Assembly (NCBI RefSeq): GCF_047495875.1
Contig: NC_092461.1
Coordinates: forward strand, 60,438,299 to 60,502,298
DNA: 64,000 nucleotides
Source of the DNA: Pithys albifrons albifrons
Taxonomy: Eukaryota > Chordata > Aves > Passeriformes > Thamnophilidae
Direction: 5' to 3'
Shown: positions 25,395 through 36,800 of the stretch, one piece after another
Layout of the letters: the number at the start of each line of letters is the position of its first letter
Numbering within the stretch: the stretch's first letter is position 1
Program-made: the position numbers and the translations under genes
Notes under the pieces: model-generated
The model's input: the letters and a program-made list of their open reading frames with translations, nothing else
The model's database searches: none
Told to the model about the DNA's origin: nothing

Positions 25395-26100
25395 ATCTAT
25401 GTCTACCTTTCACTTGTGTAAAAGCTGTACACTGTTTCAAAGTATTTGAGTATTTTTATTTTTATAGAAAGATATCCTTTGTGTTTTTCATATTGGAAAA
25501 ATACAACACCTAGCCCATTCCCTTGTTATATATGATTTCTGTGTTGATCTTTGTCCCAGCTGCCAGAATTGTGATGGGAAAGGATAATAACTTTCACTTG
25601 GATTAGGCTGACATGCATCTTATCTAAATGAGTGCAGTTATTGCTTCATTTAAAACTGCCTCCTGATCCTGTGTCTGAATGCTGTTGTAATTGGCTTGGT
25701 TATGCAGAGTTCTACTGCAAATATTAACATTCAAAGTGATGGCTTTCCTAATATGGGGAAGTGACTTCTGTGAGGCATGTCTAGTCAGACCTGTGTGTAA
25801 GTATCTGAATGAATCAGTGCCAAGGTTCTTGTGAGTGTAATTCTTGCCAGAGAAGGGCTTCTTCCCTATGTCTGTCGCAACCTGTCCCACTGAGTTCAAA
25901 GACAGATTACACATTCCATATCTTTTGTAAATTCCTTAGGGTCACCTTATTCCTCCAAGTCTATCACAAGTTCTTTCTGCTTTTTAAAGTAAGTTGTTTG
26001 CAAAGATATACTTCCTGAAGAGGTGGGCCTAGACCAACCAGAAATGTGCCTTTTTAAAGTGATGGCTGATTTTAATAAATAAGCAATATCTGTTTATTTC

Positions 26101-26150
26101 TAGAATCATATAATATATCCAGTTGGAAAGGGCCCATTAGGAAATATATC
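26101..26150 (-). mobile_element. CR1 3'-terminal fragment (minus strand)
   Basis: TAGAATCATATAATATATCC, then AGTTGGAAAGGGCCCATTAG, is the reverse complement of the CR1 3' end (about 50 bp). Confidence 0.65.
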
Positions 26151-26899
26151 TTCATATACTCGAAACACATTATCAATTATTTAGTATAAGTAAATAAATA
26201 ATACAGTATGATAAAATGATCAGCAACCTGGCAACCAAATTATGTGGAAGGGCTGCAAGCAGCAACCAGCTGTCCCAGGTCACATCTAGATGATTAGATT
26301 TTTAAGTTAAAAAAAATTGATTGATGTGTATAGCATTTCCTGGGTGTAAAAGGTCATCTGAGAGAAAACAGAATAGGAAGCAAAGGATAGCCTCTCTTTT
26401 TGACACTTGCCAGATCAAAATGCACTGAAAATGAAAATAATTACTTATTATTTTGTGGTGCCTTTTTCAAATTTCAGTCACTGTCCTACAGCACATATAA
26501 TGCATTTCTAAATTAATTAATTAACTGACATTATTTGCTCTATACCCTACTTTTTTGGATCAGTATTCTTTGCCTTTTATTTAGCCATAGTCATCTGGGA
26601 TAGCACTCCAATTTCTCATTTCTAGTTTTGCCTTCTCCATTTTTTCGTGTTGCTTCATCTGGAAAATGCACAGGGAGAGGCTGTGAAGGATGAGCACCCA
26701 GTGCTTATATTGCTACTTGACAGAAGCTGCAACTCCTCCCACTTTGGGTTGTTATGATGGCAGGAGGCGACAGTGCATGAGGAGCACTTAGCACAGTCTT
26801 GACCTTGCTAGCTAGGTGTATATCAATTAGCTGTTGAGATAGAAGCTGAAGGCTGTGGAATGAAGGAGAAGAAAATTATGACTACCTTGATTTTGACCT

Positions 26900-27010
26900 T
26901 AGGATGTTGTTTTGTTGTTGTGGGGTTTTCGTTTTGTTTGTTTGTTTCTCTGTGCTGGTTTTGGGGTTTTGGGGTTTTATTTATGGTTGGTTGTTTTTTG
27001 TTATTTTCCC
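26900..27010 (+). repeat. G/T-rich low-complexity run with GGGGTTTT units
   Basis: A run of T and G with several 4-G blocks (TGTGGGGTTTTCG near 26920, then TTTTGGGGTTTTGGGGTTTT near 26960) lies upstream of a T/C-rich end. Blocks of four G separated by T4 could form a G-quadruplex on this strand. Confidence 0.8.
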
Positions 27011-30000
27011 CCACAGGAACAGCTCTCCTGGGCAGCAAGGTATCTATTTTCAGTCCTGGTTAATAGTATCAATACACCTGTCATGTAAATGTTCCCAAAT
27101 GTGAGGCTTATTCTGAACAGCACTGAATTCTTTCAGCTACCAGTGACTATGAGGGATAGTTCAACACCACAGAGGTTTTATATTGTCAAAGTATCAGCTA
27201 TCTCATCTGCACTGTTTAAGATAAATTAAGATCCACTGAGGATAAAGTTCTGAACACTTCCACTTTTCAAAGTACTCTATGCTGAGTAATGACTATTTTC
27301 CTGGGTAAACTTTGCCAAGGCTGGGATCTTAGTAAAGAATTTAGGGCTCTAAAAGGCATCATTTACCCATATGAATTACACCATTTTTCAGTAGAAGTTT
27401 CAGACTGCTACTCACATGAGTAAGAATTGCAGTTTGTCCATCATTGGGAAAGCCATCAATAAATAAATGTTAAAATATAAATACATGGTCATATCCTTAA
27501 TACTGCAAAGAGGAACATTTAAAGTGTACTAATAATTTAGCCTGCCAATAAATGTTCTTAATGAAACCCTTCAGACTAGTGTTGGAAGAATTTTGCTTGA
27601 TACAAGTGGAAAAATTGTGCATATTAACCTGGTGGGGGAGGGTTACTTGAGGCAATTGGCTTGCATGTGTGTTTGAGAGGCTGTTCATGTAAAGGAGAAA
27701 CATTCAGTAACAGTAAAATACAAATAGCACTTACAACACCAAGAAGTCAAACAGGAAAGATATTTAAAGTATTTCAGATTATGGTCATACATTTGCTTTT
27801 ACACATTTCTTTTGTGTGGAGGGTGCTGCTCCTTGTTTTCCTCTTGCCCTTAAATTTCCGAATGATGATACCTTTCTTAATATAAGAACAATTTTTCTGC
27901 TCCATACAAGAAGTTGGTGAGAGAAAACTTTCCCAAACAAGATACCCTTTTATTATGTTCAGCATGGCCTTATAAACCAGACTGTAAAACAGTTAGGGAG
28001 TTGTCTACAGAAAATCATGAAGGCTCTGCTCCTAGTAATTTCAGCTTTCCCTACCAGGTCTCCTGCCCTTCTGTTGCTGCAAACTTTTTCTTCAGGATAT
28101 AATGAAAATTACATCACAAGTTGTTTTCTTCACCTGTATAAAGATTTCCTGCTTCTCTTCCTTCTGTGTTCCTGCTCTTAGACACAAATGAAACTGTGAC
28201 AGTTTAGATTTCTAAATGAAAGAGAAGTGCATTCCTGCCTCAGTTGTTAAAAAGGGCTTTAAAACTCAACCAAGGACGGTGAAATGCTGTGAGTCCATGG
28301 GTAGATTGCTCCCTCTCCTGACGACCCTCCATATTGCAGAACATTTTCTTAACTAAAATTGAGGCCTATTAATACATCTGGTTTACTGTCAATTATTATT
28401 TTTATCACTTATTAAAATTCATAAAACTTACAAAATATTTACTAATAACATATGCTCGTTACTACTGCATTTTAATGGCTACAATAAGGAAAAGATCATC
28501 ACTGCTCTGAACCTGCTGCAACTGAACCTGCTATTTTTTGTGAAGAAGGTTCTGAAGCAGACACAAGATTTTTTACAAGGTTAAACAGAAGAGAAGAAAG
28601 AAAGCTTATTTAGGGTCTATATATACTGAAACATCACTTTACAAGGACAACTATATCTGTGCTTCACTTCATAGTTTCAACCAACCCTAGGTTGTATCTT
28701 GTTCTCAGAAAACTGTACTTCTGGAGAGCTCCCAGTCAATAATGCACCAGTAGCAAAAAAGACACAAACATTTCCAGTGTAGCCAGATTTTATTATGAAT
28801 CTCAAAACACGTAACTTTCTTTGCTTTGAAAGCTGAAGAACTAGGATAAAAAGCCATCTATAGTCAATTTTTAAGTTAATACCTTAGTATGAGGGTTTGA
28901 TTTAATAGGGGTTTGTTTGTTTTCTAAAGTTTGGAACTGATACTATTACCTGAAATCTTTTGCTCCTGATAGAGTGAGGCTAACTATTTTTTGGCTAGTT
29001 CTGAAAGTCATTAAAATAATCTCAAAGGTCCCAACTCAACCAAAAATTATAAAAAATCATGAATCAGACTCATTAATTCATTTTGCCCCTTTAGAACCAT
29101 GGGGCATAGAGATGCTCTTTTCTTTGTGTATAAAAAGCTGAGATCTTGTGGAAAATCATTTATTTCCAAGATTCAGAACGTGAGTTAAAAAAATATTTTA
29201 AGGGAGACAATAAACTCATGTTTTATTGTTATCTGAACATAGAGAGGATGTCTGTGCCACTCAGAGGTATAAACACTAGCACAGAAGAGAAAAAGTGATC
29301 TCCTCTGGAGAGTGGGTTTCAGGCAGAGCATGTGACAAACTGGCTCTGGTGGGCCAGGCTGGAGCCATGAGTCCCATCCTTGTGAGACCATTTGAACAGC
29401 ACTGGTGGAGAATGGCAGAGGGAGATGAACACATGCCTCAATGCATCTTCTACTACCAGAACGTTATGTTGATAACTGGATGAGCACAATGCTGACCCTG
29501 AAGGTCAGTGGGAAGTGTCTGCTAATTTAAGTGGGGAAATGTCTTGTGTGAGAAAGGATACTTAGGGTATTTTTCCTTACATGCTGAGGGAGAACATTAC
29601 TGTCCCTATTTCAAGTCTGGTCATCATGATTTCTATGGTGGTTCTGTTATCCTGGTTGTAAAAGACTGGCTCACATAAGACTCCTCTGTTGGATTGTATT
29701 CCTCTCCAAATCCTAGAACTTTGCCTTCATTTCCAGACCAGACTGGACATATCCATAGTACTGTTATTGCTGTTTATTTCACAAAGAAACTTCATGATTT
29801 GTTAGAAAATAAGGCAGTGTTTCTTCCAATGATTGCATTCTCTATCTTATCTAAATAAAATCACTATCACCAAAAGAAGTTCCCCAACAGAACTTCCTTA
29901 GCTTAAGCAGCCTTTAATCAATAGACATTTCCTTTGCATAATGGAATAACAGAAAATAGTTGCTGGTAGTAATGCTGTGTAAAATTCAAAAGTCTCTTTT

Positions 30001-30940
30001 CTTGCAAAGCCTGGAAGAAAGGAGCAGTCTCTGTGGGTCTGGGACAGAGACTGAGACAGGAAAACAGATTCTGGCAGAGCATCTCCGACCTTTTTCCACT
30101 CTTCAATTATGTGGTTAACATAAATCTAAATTATTTAGTTGCCATTCAGAAGTTTGATGAATATTTTACTCCCAAGAAAATAAAGCACCTGAAGGATGTA
30201 GATTTCATGACACTTTATGAGAGTTGGGAGAAACTGAGGTAAGTTTTTCCAAAAGCTCTTAAATGCATCATCCTTGATTACACATCAGACACTTTTGCCA
30301 GTTCTATTGTAAGAGATCAGAAAGTGATGGAGTCAGGGATTCAAAGATAACCAAAAACCTGTTGGAAGAAGTAAATTTGGCTTTGGGAAAGGATCTGTCA
30401 AGATGCATATATTTCTCTACACAGAATGAAAGACACTATGATGGAAATCAAGATGGAAAGAAAGCAGGACATGGTCACGCCAAACAGGTTAACAGGACAA
30501 AAAAACTTGAAAGGGAAAGGATACAGTAAAGAACTCAGAACAGATTTAAGGGGGAAAGATATTGCAAAGGACAGATTAGTATGAGACAACAGCACAAGGA
30601 AAACCCAGTGTCCAGCAGCTTGGAAACAAAGCAACAGCTGAGAAGCGCTTCTCAGAAAATACGATCTGAATAACTCACTGAAAACTGCTGGTTATCCATG
30701 ATTTCTGTAAGTAAATGTATTGGGTCTGGCTGAGATGGAGTTGATTTCACCATAACAGCCCTCACAGTGCTGTGCTCTGCATTGTTAGGTAGAAAGGTTG
30801 ATAACACACCAGTGTTTTCTTTAGTGCTGAGCAGAGCTGGTACAGCATCAGCGCTGTCTCTCAAGAGATCTTAAGATCCTGGGAGGGGACACAACCAGGC
30901 CAGCTGACCCAAACTAATCAAAAGGATATTCCATACCATG

Positions 30941-30948
30941 TGACGTCA
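30941..30948 (+). promoter_or_regulatory. CRE palindrome TGACGTCA in LTR U3
   Basis: The full consensus cAMP-response element lies 14 bp upstream of the TATA box, a classical spacing for ATF/CREB-driven promoters. Confidence 0.75.
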
Positions 30949-30954
30949 GCTCAG

Positions 30955-30963
30955 ATATAAAAG
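30955..30963 (+). promoter_or_regulatory. LTR TATA box ATATAAAAG
   Basis: A consensus TATA element lies downstream of the CRE within the solo LTR. The expected start is about 25-30 bp further on, near the purine-rich GGAGAAAGCGGGG. Confidence 0.75.
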
Positions 30964-31256
30964 CTAAGGGAAGGAGGAGAAAGCGGGGGGACATTCATTA
31001 ATTACAATATTTACCTTCTGAGCAACTGCTGAAGCGCTGCTTCCTGGGAAGTGGCCAAACATTGCTTGCTAATGGGAATTAGCAATTAGTTATTTTGCTC
31101 TTTGCTCATGCACATGCAAACTTTCTCTTTTGCTTTAGAAAACTTCCTTATCTCAACTTACAAGTCATTTTCTACTCCTCTGGCTGGGAAGGGGAGTGAT
31201 AGAGTGGGCTTTAGTGGACACCTGGCATCCAGCCAAGGTCAACTCACCACAATAAA

Positions 31257-31979
31257 TAAAAGTGCCAATATCCAGTAATTTTCTGTCAAAAAACCCAAAC
31301 CAAACTAAACCAAACCAAAACAAAAAATCTACCCCACAAAATGAACAAACCAAAGCTAAGGAATTGCACAGTGCTTTAAAAATATGAAAAGTAGAACTAC
31401 TCTAAAACCAAGTTCTAACACAAACTGTTGAAGGTCTCCTTATGAAAACTAAACACCACCAAATGAAAGGCTCAAAATTAAACAGATTCTTGTAAGTAAA
31501 ACTGTCTTTTTGTACTGCAACTACTGCTTTCAGTGTATCATGGGGAATAGTCCAGTGAGAAACACTGAAGAGCTGAAAGTTAGGTCCACACAATAGCAAC
31601 ACTTTTTGCTGGGACCTAAGAGAACTCAATTCCCATGGGCTCCTATGGAAACGTTGAGCATTACCTGAAAAAAAAAAAATTAAAAAAAAGAAACTATCAG
31701 CATCTTGTACCTTAAATCCCTTTATGCTCTGCAGAGAGAAGTTTTGCTCAGTGAAAAGATTTCCTTTCAATATATAATGTTTAACAAGTGCATCACAGTT
31801 AAGAACTTCTAAAACCTGATGAAATGTAAAAAGCAAAACTATTTCAGATAAAAATGCTTTTTTTTTTTTGCCCTAAATCTATTTTGTGTGAGATATTTGG
31901 GCCAAGGTTTATTTTGGTTTTGTGGTTTTAAGGGTTGTTCATTAATTCTTATGATCCTCTGAGTCAAAATCAGATCTTG
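31257..31979. other. AT-rich non-coding DNA
   Basis: It starts with an A/C-rich low-complexity stretch (CCAAACC units, 31288-31328). The minus-strand 144-codon frame at 31402-31836 includes a poly-F run from an A-tract and has no recognisable domain. Confidence 0.55.
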
Positions 31980-33046
31980 CTGTCTTTTATAGTGCGGGGT
32001 GATGGGCCGATAAGCCTTGATGAATTGAGGGAAACGCCTCAGCCCCTCTGGAGGGATGCTCCAAGCAGAGGACAAAGGCTTTCAAACTGATAAGATTAAC
32101 ATAGGCTGGAGTGTTGTTTAAGGAACGACATGGCCTCCCTTTGTGATATCTTCTATAACTATTCTAGGAGCCACGTCTCCTCAACCATCTGCATCACCCC
32201 ACCAAAAGATTGACTTCTAGCCACACAAAATAACATGAAAGAAAATAAAATGGTATAAAAATGTGTGAAGTTTAAACTCCAGCGGAGAGGGGAAAATGCC
32301 ATGACTCTGTGAGGGTAACTGCTGCATCTTGTCCTGTCCCCTCCCACCTCCTGGAACAATGTAGGGGTGAGAAGACCATGTGCTTTCTATTTTTCTACTT
32401 TACTTTCTTAACTTTACTTTCTTGCAGAGCTTATTCCTTTATACCTTCTATCTTACATCTTATGCTAACAGCTACTTTGATTCTTACTTTATAAGCATTT
32501 CCTTTACTAAATGTGTTTTGCTACCTGAATAATAATAACAGTAACTTGCTTCACACTTTGCTACTTTATATTGGTTTTTGCTTTTTGCTATTCTTACTTT
32601 ATAAGACCAGCTCTGTTTTGCAACTACAGTAACTTGCTTTACTTTCAATGTGCAGTTTCTTTTACAACACGTGTGTTGATAAAAAGCAGCTCTGTTCTTT
32701 CTTTTTGTTTTGTGTTACAGAGAGAGTGGTGTGCAATCTATTTTATTGTCCTATGTTATTGAGAGAGTGTCTAGATAAGTGTTTTAGGTGGCTGTGTTTT
32801 TAGTTAGTAGTTCTTTGTTGCTAGTTTCTGTCTGTCGTGAAAATGGGATACATTGCTGTACTGTAACTTGAGTTTAGTGTGTTTGTCTCTGTAGAATGTG
32901 TTTTGTGCTGGTTTCTTTTGGGGTCTTTTATTATCAATAAATACAATCTTGCAGCTAAATGTTATCACCGGCAAAGCAGAACCCACAACAACTGTCACAT
33001 ATTTGTATTAATAAATGTTATTTCGGGAGCGGTTGTGAGAAAAGTT
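31980..33046 (+). mobile_element. LTR-like segment (tentative)
   Basis: A TATA box (TATAAAA, 32254-32260) stands in a GC-richer block, followed by a long T-rich stretch and AATAAA at 32936-32941. Internal duplications occur (TTCTTACTTTATAAG near 32480 and 32592; CAGTAACTTGCTT near 32540 and 32627). This resembles a long retroviral LTR or leader, but no TG...CA ends or TSD were found. A host non-coding transcript is an alternative. Confidence 0.3.
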
Positions 33047-33051
33047 CTTTT

Positions 33052-33312
33052 CTGGCTTAAGTGTGGCTTCATATTAGAGGTCAGAAACCCTTCCAACCCG
33101 TGTGCTGTCCAGCAGTTTGATAGACAGTGTTGGGGACATAAGGCTCTGATTGTCTAGAAGCGCTTATTGCTAATAATTTCTCCCTGGCTTAAATGTGGTC
33201 CTCATAGGGGAGTCAAAAAACTTTCCAGCCTGTGTTCTGTCCAGAGTCCGGTGGGCAGTGCTGGGTTCATAAAGCTTTGATTACTCCAAGGATGCTTATA
33301 GCTAAAAACTTT
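33052..33312 (+). repeat. Two-copy 132-bp diverged tandem repeat
   Basis: Copy 1 (33052-33183) and copy 2 (33184-33312) share in order CTGGCTTAA, TGTGG, TCCA(A/G)CC, CTGTCCAG, GGGCAGTGCTGG-like and GCTTAT(T/A)GCTAA blocks. They differ at many sites, so the duplication is old. It directly follows the LTR-like segment and may belong to it. Confidence 0.75.
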
Positions 33313-33730
33313 TGTGAATACAGTTAAGACTAGAAGTCATTGCATTTCAGTCTCCCTCCTCCCTTTCACGTGACATATAGTAAAATTTAAATAGATTAAG
33401 ACAAATCATTAATTTTTGCAGGTTGCTTTAAATAATTAGCATAAAAAATATCAGAGGTAGTCTTTAAAGGTCATATCATTTAAGAGGAAGTGGTGAAATT
33501 TCACACTGGTATTAGTACTAATGGCTCCCCAAGCAAACTGGCAATAGTTTAATAGCAATAAGACAATGAGCACTAGAAAGCAGGAGGATCAAGACACATT
33601 CAAATGAAAAATTTGACACCTGGTAGAGAGAGTGAAATCTGTGCCACTAGTTTTTTCATGTAATAGGACATTTAGGATGTCTTTCTTATGAGTTTATAAA
33701 AAAGAAACTTGATTTTTTTTCTCTCTTTTG
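33313..33730. other. Unique non-coding DNA
   Basis: Nothing recognised before the tetranucleotide microsatellite. Confidence 0.5.
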
Positions 33731-33856
33731 CCTTCCTTCCTTCCTTCCTTCCTTCCTTCCTTCCTTCCTTCCTTCCTTCCTTCCTTCCTTCCTTCCTTCC
33801 TTCCTTCCTTCCTTCCTTCCTTCCTTCCTTCCTTCCTTCCTTCCTTCCTTCCTTCC
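33731..33856 (+). repeat. (CCTT)n / (GGAA)n microsatellite, 126 bp
   Basis: About 31.5 perfect tetranucleotide units without interruption. All frames stay open, giving artificial repeated peptides (on the minus strand Lys-Glu-Gly-Arg), which are not genes. The minus strand presents (GGAA)n, a multimerised ETS-factor core. Confidence 0.98.
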
Positions 33857-36800
33857 ATAATGGAAAAGATTGCTGTACATACTGTCACAACTGTAACTAA
33901 TGCTGTATAAAGACAGTTTCCTTTTTAAGGAACTGATTTGTTTCATGCGCATAGACATTTAGAAAACCATATCAACATCTGCATGAAATACAGTAGAAAA
34001 TTTATCAGTGGTCTCAAATTCTTTTAGAGAAGACCTGGACTATACATGGAAAGTTTCAAAATCAGTGAATGTCCAGCATGGAAAATAACTAAATTATTTC
34101 TCTAAACCTTATTTGCTTAATGAACAATTAGTTGCTGTTATGGATTAGTTAAACAATTTGAGCTTTCTGTCATTTTTTTATGTTTCTCTACCATGTTGAT
34201 TTTCCCAGTCTTGATTTCTGGATTGTTGTTCAAGGATTCCAGATACAGTCTGTAGTAGTTCTCAAGCTTTTAATCTCAAATAACTTCTTTTACTTCTGAG
34301 TATATATCGCATGTCACTGAGGTTTTATCCTCAGCAGAGCACCTGTCTCCTACTACTGTGAGTGAGCCAGATCTGTCCTGTGCTGCTGCCAGTGATCCAG
34401 GTGTTGGTATTGACCACTCTTGCTCTTAGTCCTCAGTACATAAGAACCATTCATCAAGACGAAGAAGTAGGCAGTGTACTAGGAAATCTTTGTGGTCCCT
34501 GTCCCAGTTCCACTCACTGGTGTTTTTCCACCATTCTTTTTCCTTTTTTTCCCCTTTGCAAATTAACTGTGCCATTGCTTCACATGCTCAAATCCAAACA
34601 ACTCTCCTCCTCTTCGTCTAATATCCAAACCAGGTGTTGTTGGCATTTATTTTCACTCTTACACTCAGAGAAACTTCAGTTCTTTCTTCACAATCACATT
34701 TTGTTAGACTTCCATGTAAGAAACCTGCAATAACTGAAAATAAACAGTAGCACTTACTCATAATAATTAGTTACACACTAATGAAAAATATCCAGCAGAT
34801 TCTTTACATGGGAAAATTGAGAATATATGAAGATCTGATATATACATTAAGAACTACACAGGTTCAAAAATCTCATGGAATAGAGGTTCCAGACTTTTGA
34901 AAAACAAGAAAAATATGTTTTTGAAGAGAACTCTGTATTCTCTGCTGGTCTATCTCCTTGCTTATTCTATTTATTTAGTCTTCTTATAAACAGGGTCCTA
35001 CAGTAGTTGTACATTATGTTCATTCTCATGCTGGTTTTTTATTTTCCTTGAACAGATGATCATAATACAACAAGGCCTTCCTGCCTAGTTGCTGTGTGGC
35101 TATCAGTTTTTCATTGTTTATTTTACTGGTCGACTTTATTGCATGAAATTATTCTTTTCTTTGTTTCTGTCTTGGGTTAACATAAGTTACTGTGGTTAAT
35201 AACAGTGAGGGGAGAACTATTCTGAGCAAAATATGTATCTATTTTAACAGCAGCAATGTCGATATTGCTGCACAAATGATAAGGAAGTTGTCTGCCTGAT
35301 AAGTTGATCCCTTGAAAACTCAATTTATCCTTGAGGCTCAGACTAAAGAGTGTTTAGATTTCATTCTGATGATCCACAGAAACTGCTATTTGTAAAGAGT
35401 AGGAAAGTTATGGGCCTGTAGATTATATGAAGGTTCCTTTTTATTTCCTTGTTAATGCAGTTCTCTGTTCTTCCCTGCTCCATTAAAATAGATGACTGAA
35501 GTGTGAATGTGGCAGAATCCTGTAAGATCAGAGGAGTCATAGAAGGCATAGATATTGACCAGCTTTTCGCTCTCCCTTCCAGGACAAGATCTGAGGAAAG
35601 GAAGAGCATCAACGAAGCCATTTAGCTGGAACTGTTTGTATGGAGAAATGTATGTTCATTAACTTTACTGCGCTCTAAATATAGTTTGTGACTTCTGTTC
35701 TTCAACTTCCTTGCTTTCCATACCTGAGGTAACTCTTTAAAGCAAGATCACATCTGCTGACACAGTCTACATCTGCCATAGACTTGATATAGCTCACAAA
35801 TTGATTTTTGCTTTCCTTAATCAGTTAAAAAATAGGTTTATCACAAAACCAACAGAATATACATGTGTGTTAAGATTGATGTTACCTTTCTTTATAGACA
35901 GAGGTATATGCACACCAGCCCTCACCTCTTCTTGTGGGCACTAGACTTTATTTCATAAAGGCAATATCATGTCAGCCTTCAATATGATATTGATCATTAT
36001 TTAGGACATCCAAACCCAGATCTGAATTTGGATGCAAAGGTTTAATTCACCGTATAAGCCAACAAAGAAGAGGACAAAGCATATGTGTCAGTTCCATGCT
36101 GTCCTTCCTAAAAGGCAGAGTATAAAACATCATAAAACTCCTCTGATCCATGGACTCAATCCAGCAGAAATTTTGCAGGGAGCAAAAGGAAGCTTACCTT
36201 TGAGAGTACTGTGCTGGTCATGTTCCAGTCTCCAGCACATGTAAACAGACATAACCTCACTGTCAGGAGAACACAAGCAGTAGGGCTGTTATGTTTAATG
36301 CTTTTGAATAAGTTATTTAAAGAGAGCCAAAGTATAGTAAAAACAATTAGAGACTGTTTACTCCTTGGCTAGTGAAATCATTGAACATGCTGGGTGTGCT
36401 GTGATGGGAGAGGAGGAAGCAGCTATCTCTATCAATGACTGCTAGCTTCTGTTCTGGATGTAAAGAATCTTTTCTTTTTTTTTTTTTTGTTTGTTTGTTT
36501 TCCAAATCTGAACATTGTCTGAGCAAAATGTTTTCAAAAGTTTTCTTTGGGTATTTTGAAAATGCATGATCCAAAAGAAATAGTTATTTTGAAATTATAT
36601 TATCTGTTCAATTGAGTAGATGCACCTATGAATATGATAGTTCTGAAGGCATGTATTTTTTGCTGAGGGTGAATCTGTTGGTTCCAGATTGATGAGTGGA
36701 GATGAGGTGTTGGTTTCCCACAAGTACACCATGAGAAAGAAGCCTATTACTTCTTTTGCATGAAAGACAGCCTGAATGTAAGAGTTTATTATTCAGTGCA

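Larger units (their letters stand above)
25395..30710. other. AT-rich non-coding DNA
   Basis: No gene is supported. The segment contains a short CR1 remnant (26101-26150) and a G/T-rich run around 26900-27010 with GGGGTTTT-like units. The remaining short frames overlap on both strands. Confidence 0.55.
30716..31251 (+). mobile_element. Solo LTR of an endogenous retrovirus (536 bp)
   Basis: It starts TGTATTGGGTCTGGCTGAGA and ends CAACTCACCACA. A near-perfect 5-bp duplication flanks it (GTAAA 30711-30715; ATAAA 31252-31256). The body, including CTGTGCTCTGCATTG, GATAACACACCAGTGTTTT and GAGGGGACACAACCAGGCC, matches a high-copy avian LTR family as I recall it. U3 has a perfect CRE and a TATA box. 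The polyadenylation signal is decayed (CTTTAGAAAAC where an ATTAAA-like hexamer would be expected). No internal proviral genes remain. Confidence 0.9.

Noticed and set aside
26823..27104. Open frames rich in Lys/Asn/Gln or Phe/Cys
   Set aside because: Produced by the G/T-rich low-complexity run on one strand and its complement.
31402..31836. 144-codon minus-strand open frame
   Set aside because: It includes a poly-Phe run from an A-tract. No recognisable domain, and no splice signals that would make it an exon.
33686..33958. Repeated Lys-Glu-Gly-Arg and Pro-Ser-Phe-Leu proteins
   Set aside because: Direct translations of the (CCTT)n microsatellite in several frames. Not proteins.
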